Assembly (NCBI RefSeq): GCF_004114975.1
Contig: NZ_CP030051.1
Location: 6,634,001 to 6,698,000, forward strand
Origin: Bradyrhizobium guangdongense
Lineage (GTDB): Bacteria > Pseudomonadota > Alphaproteobacteria > Rhizobiales > Xanthobacteraceae
Direction of reading: 5' to 3'
Length of the DNA stretch: 64,000 nt
Part shown: positions 60,310 through 64,000 of the stretch, in pieces
How positions within the stretch are numbered: the first letter of the stretch is position 1
Layout: each line of letters begins with the position of its first letter
Program-made: the position numbers and the translations under genes
The notes under the pieces: model-generated
What the model was told of the DNA's origin: nothing
The model's input: the letters and a program-made list of their open reading frames with translations, nothing else
The model's database searches: none

Positions 60310-61302
60310 ATGAGCGACCGACCGACAGTCCTGGTCACCGGGGGCGCGGGCTATATCGGCTCGCACGCCTGCCGCGCCCTGACCGCTGCCGGCTATCGGC
60401 CCGTCGTTTACGACAATCTATCGACAGGTCATCGCAACTTCGTCGCCGGTGAGCTGATCACGGGCGATCTGCTCGACGGCGCAGCGCTGGCGCGCGCCTT
60501 TGCCGACCACAGGATCGCGGCGGTGATGCATTTCGCCGCCGCGAGCCTCGTCGGCGAATCCATGACCGACCCGCAGAAATATTACTTCAACAATGTCCAG
60601 GGGACGTTGTCGCTGCTGCAAGCGATGCGCAACGCCGGCTGTCAACGCATCGTGTTCTCTTCGACGGGCGCCGTCTATGGCAACGCCGATTCCAGGAAAT
60701 TGCCGGAAGATTTTCCCTGCGCGCCGATCAACCCCTACGGGGCTTCGAAGTGGATCATCGAGCGCATGCTCGCCGACTACCGCACCGCTTACGGCTTCGG
60801 TGCGTTCTGCCTGCGCTATTTCAATGCCAGCGGCGCCGATCCGGCCGGCGGCATCGGCGAATTGCGCGACAATGAGACCCATCTCATTCCGCGCGCCATG
60901 ATGGCGTTGCAGGGTCACGCCGATTTCGCCGTGTTCGGCGACGATTACGACACCCCCGACGGCACCGCGATCCGTGACTACATCCACGTCACCGACCTCG
61001 CCGCTGCACATGTCGCGGCGTTGAAGCTGCTCGAAGCAGGACATGCCGGCGGCAGCTTCAATCTCGGGACCGGTTCAGGCTTCTCGGTGCGCGAGATTCT
61101 CGACGCCATCAGGCAGGAGACCGGGCGCGAGGTGCCGCACACGGTCAAGCCGCGCCGCGCCGGCGATCCCACCTATCTGGTCGCCGACGTCTCTGCGGCA
61201 CGAAAGGTTCTCAACTTCGAGCCGCGTTATTCCGACCTGCCGACCGTCATCCGGACCGCCTGGGCCTGGCACCAGAAAGCGCATCCGCTCAAGGTCCGTT
61301 AG
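60310..61302 (+). CDS. galE: UDP-glucose 4-epimerase
   Basis: 330 residues, an extended short-chain dehydrogenase. NAD binding is at VTGGAGYIGSHACRAL (about 9-24). The catalytic Ser is in SSTGAVYGN (about 116-124) and the Tyr/Lys pair in NPYGASKWIIE (about 139-149). RYFNASGADPAGGIGE (about 171) and GTAIRDYIHVTDLA (about 219) complete the GalE signature. It interconverts UDP-glucose and UDP-galactose for polysaccharide synthesis. In rhizobia the homologue exoB serves this role. It is the last gene of the rightward unit and converges on the GGDEF-EAL gene, 29 bp away. Confidence 0.95.
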   Translation: MSDRPTVLVTGGAGYIGSHACRALTAAGYRPVVYDNLSTGHRNFVAGELITGDLLDGAALARAFADHRIAAVMHFAAASLVGESMTDPQKYYFNNVQGTLSLLQAMRNAGCQRIVFSSTGAVYGNADSRKLPEDFPCAPINPYGASKWIIERMLADYRTAYGFGAFCLRYFNASGADPAGGIGELRDNETHLIPRAMMALQGHADFAVFGDDYDTPDGTAIRDYIHVTDLAAAHVAALKLLEAGHAGGSFNLGTGSGFSVREILDAIRQETGREVPHTVKPRRAGDPTYLVADVSAARKVLNFEPRYSDLPTVIRTAWAWHQKAHPLKVR

Positions 61303-61331
61303 GACGCGATCAACTCCTGCGCGCCAGCCCC

Positions 61332-64000
61332 TCAGACGGCCGCGCGTTTCAGCCGTAGCGCGACGGCCTCCACCAGCGCCGGGTCCGTTTCCGGCTGGAG
61401 CGGCGGCGCGACGGGCACGATCATCGGCCGCAGCAGCTCGGCCATCTCCTTCGCCGGCAGCGGCTTGGCGATCAGGAAGCCCTGCATCTCGTCACAGCCA
61501 TGGGTGCGCAGGAACGCCTCCTGCTCGGCGTTCTCGACACCCTCGGCGACCACGGTCATGCCGAGCGCCTTGCCCATGCTGATGATCGCCTGCGCGATCG
61601 CCTGATCCTCAGAATCCTGCGGCAGGTCGCGCACGAAAGAGCGGTCGATCTTGATGGTGTCGATCGGGAAATGCTTCATGAGCGACATCGACGAATAGCC
61701 GGTGCCGAAATCGTCGATGGCAAGCCGGATGCCGCGGCTCTGGATGGCGTCGAGCACCTTCAGCGCGCGACCGACGTTGCGCATCATCATGCTCTCGGTC
61801 ACTTCGAGCTGGAGCAGGACCGGTGACATGCCGGAAGCTGCCAAGGCCTCGTCCACGTCCTGAAGCAGATGCTCGTCGGCAAACTGCCGCGGTGACAGGT
61901 TGACCGCCATCGACAGCGGCAGAAGGCCACGGCGCTGCCAGGCCATGGCTTGCGCGCAGGCCTCCTTCAACACCCAGCGGCCGATCGGCACGATCAGGCC
62001 GGTCTCCTCCGCCAGCGGAATGAATTGCGCCGGCGAGACGCTGCCGAGATCGGGATGGTTCCAGCGGAGCAGCGCCTCCACGCCGGTGATCTGGCCGCTC
62101 TCCATGTCGACCTTGGGCTGGTAGTTCAACGAGAACTGCTCGCGCTCGAGCGCCCGCCGCAGCGCGCTTTCGAGCGACAGCCGCTCGATCGACTGGGTCT
62201 TCACTTCCTTGGAGAAGAAGCGATAGCCGTTCTTGCCGTCTTCCTTGGCGAGATACATCGCCATGTCGGCGTTCTTGGTCAGGGTCTGCGCATCGGCGCC
62301 GTTGGCCGGATACATCGCGATGCCGATCGAGGCGGTGGTGTGGCATTCGTGGCCGGCAAGCTCCATGGGCTGGGCGAGCGCCGCGAGCAACTCGGAGGCG
62401 ATGCGCTGAACGTCGTCGATCTCGCCGCACTGGTCGAGGATCACGACGAACTCGTCGCCGCCGAGCCGCGCCACCACGTCGCTGGCACGCAGAGCGTTGC
62501 GCAGGCGAGCGGCGACCTCGAGCAGCAGCAGATCGCCCGCTTCGTGGCCCAGCGAATCGTTGATGACCTTGAAGCGATCGAGGTCGATGAACAGCACCGC
62601 AAAGCGGTGGTCGTCGCGCTGCGCCACAGCGATCGCCTCGCGCAGCAGGCTGTTGAAGGTCTCGCGATTCGGCAGGTTGGTCAGGCTGTCGTGGGACGCG
62701 AGATACTCGATCCGCTCGTCGGCTTTGTTCTTCTCCTCGGCGCGATCGAAATTCTCCATGGCGAAGGCGACGTTGTCGGAAAGGCGCTGCAACAGCTCGA
62801 CGAATTCACTGGTGAAGATGTCCTTTTCCGTCGACATGTAGATCATGACGCCAACAGGTTGATCGTGCACAATCAGCGGGAATGCCGCACCGGCTCGGGC
62901 GCGGTCGCCGCGAACGATGGCGTGGAAGGCACTGACGCGCGGGTCGTTGAGATAGTCATTGCTGATGCAGGGTTGCCGGGTCCGGAACGCAGTACCGGCC
63001 ATCCCGCGGCCCTCGGGGCGCTCGGGATCGACCGAGAGGCGGACCGTGCGAGTTGTGTTGGACGACGGTCCGGCGGTCGCGACGATCTCGATCTGATCGC
63101 TGTCGGCCCTCGCCAGCGCAATCGTGGTCGAGGTGAACTTGGCGCCGTTCGAGGCGGCGAGGCAGACGAGGCCGAACAGCTCGGCGCGCGATTTTGCCCG
63201 CATGATCGCTTCATTGGTCGCGCTCAGCGCGGCGAACATGCGGGTCAGCCGCTCCTTCTGCGCCTCGGTGCGGGCCTTTTCGTCGGCGCGATCGAAATTG
63301 TCGAGCGCGAAGGACACATTCTCGGCGAGACGCCCGAGCAGTTCGACCAGATCGGGCGTGAACGTGTTCTGTTCGGGCGCAAGAAAAAGCAGGATGCCGA
63401 TCGGCTGCCGACCAGCTCTCAGGAGCGGAAAGCTGGCGGCCGCCCGCGTCCCGTCCTCGATCGCCTTTGCCCGCCAGTAGGCGGAGCGCGGCTCGCTCAG
63501 ATAGTCGTTCATGACGCAGGGACTGCAGGTCCGGAGCGAGGTGCCGATGATGCCCTGGCCTTCGGGATGCTCGGCGGAAATGACACAGGTCCGCCCGACC
63601 ATCTGGCCTTGCATGCGTCCCTTGGCCGCGACGACGCGAAGGAGCTCACTATCCTTGTCGATAAGGCCGATGGTCGCCGAAGCGAACACGTCGCCGAGGA
63701 CGGCGGCGCGGCACGCTGCCTCGAACAGCTCTTCGCGCGTCTTGGCGCGCATGATGGCTTCATTGGTCGCGCTGAGCGCTTCGAACATTCCACTGAGGCG
63801 ATTGCGCTGCCTGTCGGCCTGCGCCTTTTCTTCGGCGCGGTCGAAGTTTTCCAGCGCGAAAGCGACATTGGCCTGGAGCTTGCGCAGCAGCTCGACCAGC
63901 TCAGGCGTGAAAGTGCCGCACTCCGGAGAGTTGAACAGGAACACGCCCTCGAGGCGATCGCCGTTGAACAGCGGCAGCGCCGCGGAGGACGCAATGCGGT
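61332..64000 (-). CDS. GAF-repeat GGDEF-EAL cyclic-di-GMP protein, 5' end outside window
   Basis: The frame runs off the right edge; about 889 residues are visible. A GTG at 63944 looks internal, because codons before it continue a GAF domain (IASSAALPLFNGDRLEG). Two whole GAF domains and the end of a third follow each other, each closing with an NFDRAEEK-type helix and linked by SATNEAIMRAK. A diguanylate cyclase follows, with ARLGGDEFVVI and an inhibitory RASD five residues upstream, so product inhibition is possible. The EAL domain has EALLRWNHPDL, NLSPRQF, DDFGTGYSSM and VVAEGVEN, so phosphodiesterase residues look intact. Ligands of the GAF repeats are unknown. Confidence 0.92.
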   Translation of the reverse strand, partial: RIASSAALPLFNGDRLEGVFLFNSPECGTFTPELVELLRKLQANVAFALENFDRAEEKAQADRQRNRLSGMFEALSATNEAIMRAKTREELFEAACRAAVLGDVFASATIGLIDKDSELLRVVAAKGRMQGQMVGRTCVISAEHPEGQGIIGTSLRTCSPCVMNDYLSEPRSAYWRAKAIEDGTRAAASFPLLRAGRQPIGILLFLAPEQNTFTPDLVELLGRLAENVSFALDNFDRADEKARTEAQKERLTRMFAALSATNEAIMRAKSRAELFGLVCLAASNGAKFTSTTIALARADSDQIEIVATAGPSSNTTRTVRLSVDPERPEGRGMAGTAFRTRQPCISNDYLNDPRVSAFHAIVRGDRARAGAAFPLIVHDQPVGVMIYMSTEKDIFTSEFVELLQRLSDNVAFAMENFDRAEEKNKADERIEYLASHDSLTNLPNRETFNSLLREAIAVAQRDDHRFAVLFIDLDRFKVINDSLGHEAGDLLLLEVAARLRNALRASDVVARLGGDEFVVILDQCGEIDDVQRIASELLAALAQPMELAGHECHTTASIGIAMYPANGADAQTLTKNADMAMYLAKEDGKNGYRFFSKEVKTQSIERLSLESALRRALEREQFSLNYQPKVDMESGQITGVEALLRWNHPDLGSVSPAQFIPLAEETGLIVPIGRWVLKEACAQAMAWQRRGLLPLSMAVNLSPRQFADEHLLQDVDEALAASGMSPVLLQLEVTESMMMRNVGRALKVLDAIQSRGIRLAIDDFGTGYSSMSLMKHFPIDTIKIDRSFVRDLPQDSEDQAIAQAIISMGKALGMTVVAEGVENAEQEAFLRTHGCDEMQGFLIAKPLPAKEMAELLRPMIVPVAPPLQPETDPALVEAVALRLKRAAV

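Overview
This window is chromosomal DNA of a GC-rich alphaproteobacterium, most likely Bradyrhizobium or a close relative. The assignment rests on protein families typical of that group (DUF6101, DUF4170, DUF2076, a cysteine-free L36, paired HisZ/HisG, a BacA-like ABC transporter), on groESL behind a CIRCE operator, and on several families of dispersed intergenic inverted repeats. I see no tRNA, rRNA, insertion sequence, phage gene, integrase or CRISPR array. Codon use looks uniform, so most of the window reads as core genome with a polysaccharide locus at the right end.

Layout. 1-4.4 kb: a truncated alpha/beta hydrolase with a strong dyad-rich promoter, xseA, a 49-residue exported protein, a hydrolase-fold protein lacking its nucleophile, and a DUF2093 protein. 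4.4-9.9 kb: a compact leftward operon pmbA - inositol-phosphatase-like - DUF4170 - DUF374 acyltransferase - waaA - lpxK, with overlapping genes and TTG/GTG starts, centred on lipid A and Kdo. 10-13.4 kb: DUF6101, ubiA with an exported partner, rsmE. 13.7-17.8 kb: hisZ-hisG, then a PmrF/ArnC-like glycosyltransferase overlapping a ChbG/NaxD-type deacetylase. 18-25.7 kb: DUF2076, an L,D-transpeptidase, an orphan CheZ, a lipoprotein, groES-groEL and two exported proteins.

25.8-36.4 kb centres on 2-hydroxyacid metabolism: a lactate/glycolate permease and glcD, glcE, glcF. The glc genes are interrupted by an opposite-strand monooxygenase-fold gene. An SbmA/BacA-type ABC transporter, a TorF-like porin and a histone H1-like protein lie between permease and oxidase. 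36.5-48.8 kb is a run of short units: cytochrome c, hydrolase, TPR protein, rpmJ, amidohydrolase, MerR-alcohol dehydrogenase pair, haloacid dehalogenase, YbaK, a Cys-rich exported protein, a Bug-type binding protein, and LysR-pirin-wrbA.

48.8-61.3 kb holds an isoaspartyl methyltransferase-like gene and then an exopolysaccharide/O-polymer locus with genes on both strands: CelD-type acetyltransferase, Wzy/WaaL-like membrane protein, three glycosyltransferases, a methyltransferase, a Wzz/ExoP-like copolymerase with a degenerate Walker A, a WecG/TagA glycosyltransferase and galE. The right edge cuts a GAF-repeat GGDEF-EAL protein whose N-terminus lies outside.

The points most worth following are the glycosyltransferase/NaxD-like pair, the DUF374 (LpxJ-like) gene in the Kdo operon, the copolymerase without a Walker A lysine, the CheZ ending in a FliM-like peptide, the BclA-like transporter, and two regulatory sites: dyads on the promoter at 1.0 kb and a 19-bp-spacer MerR promoter at 41.4 kb.
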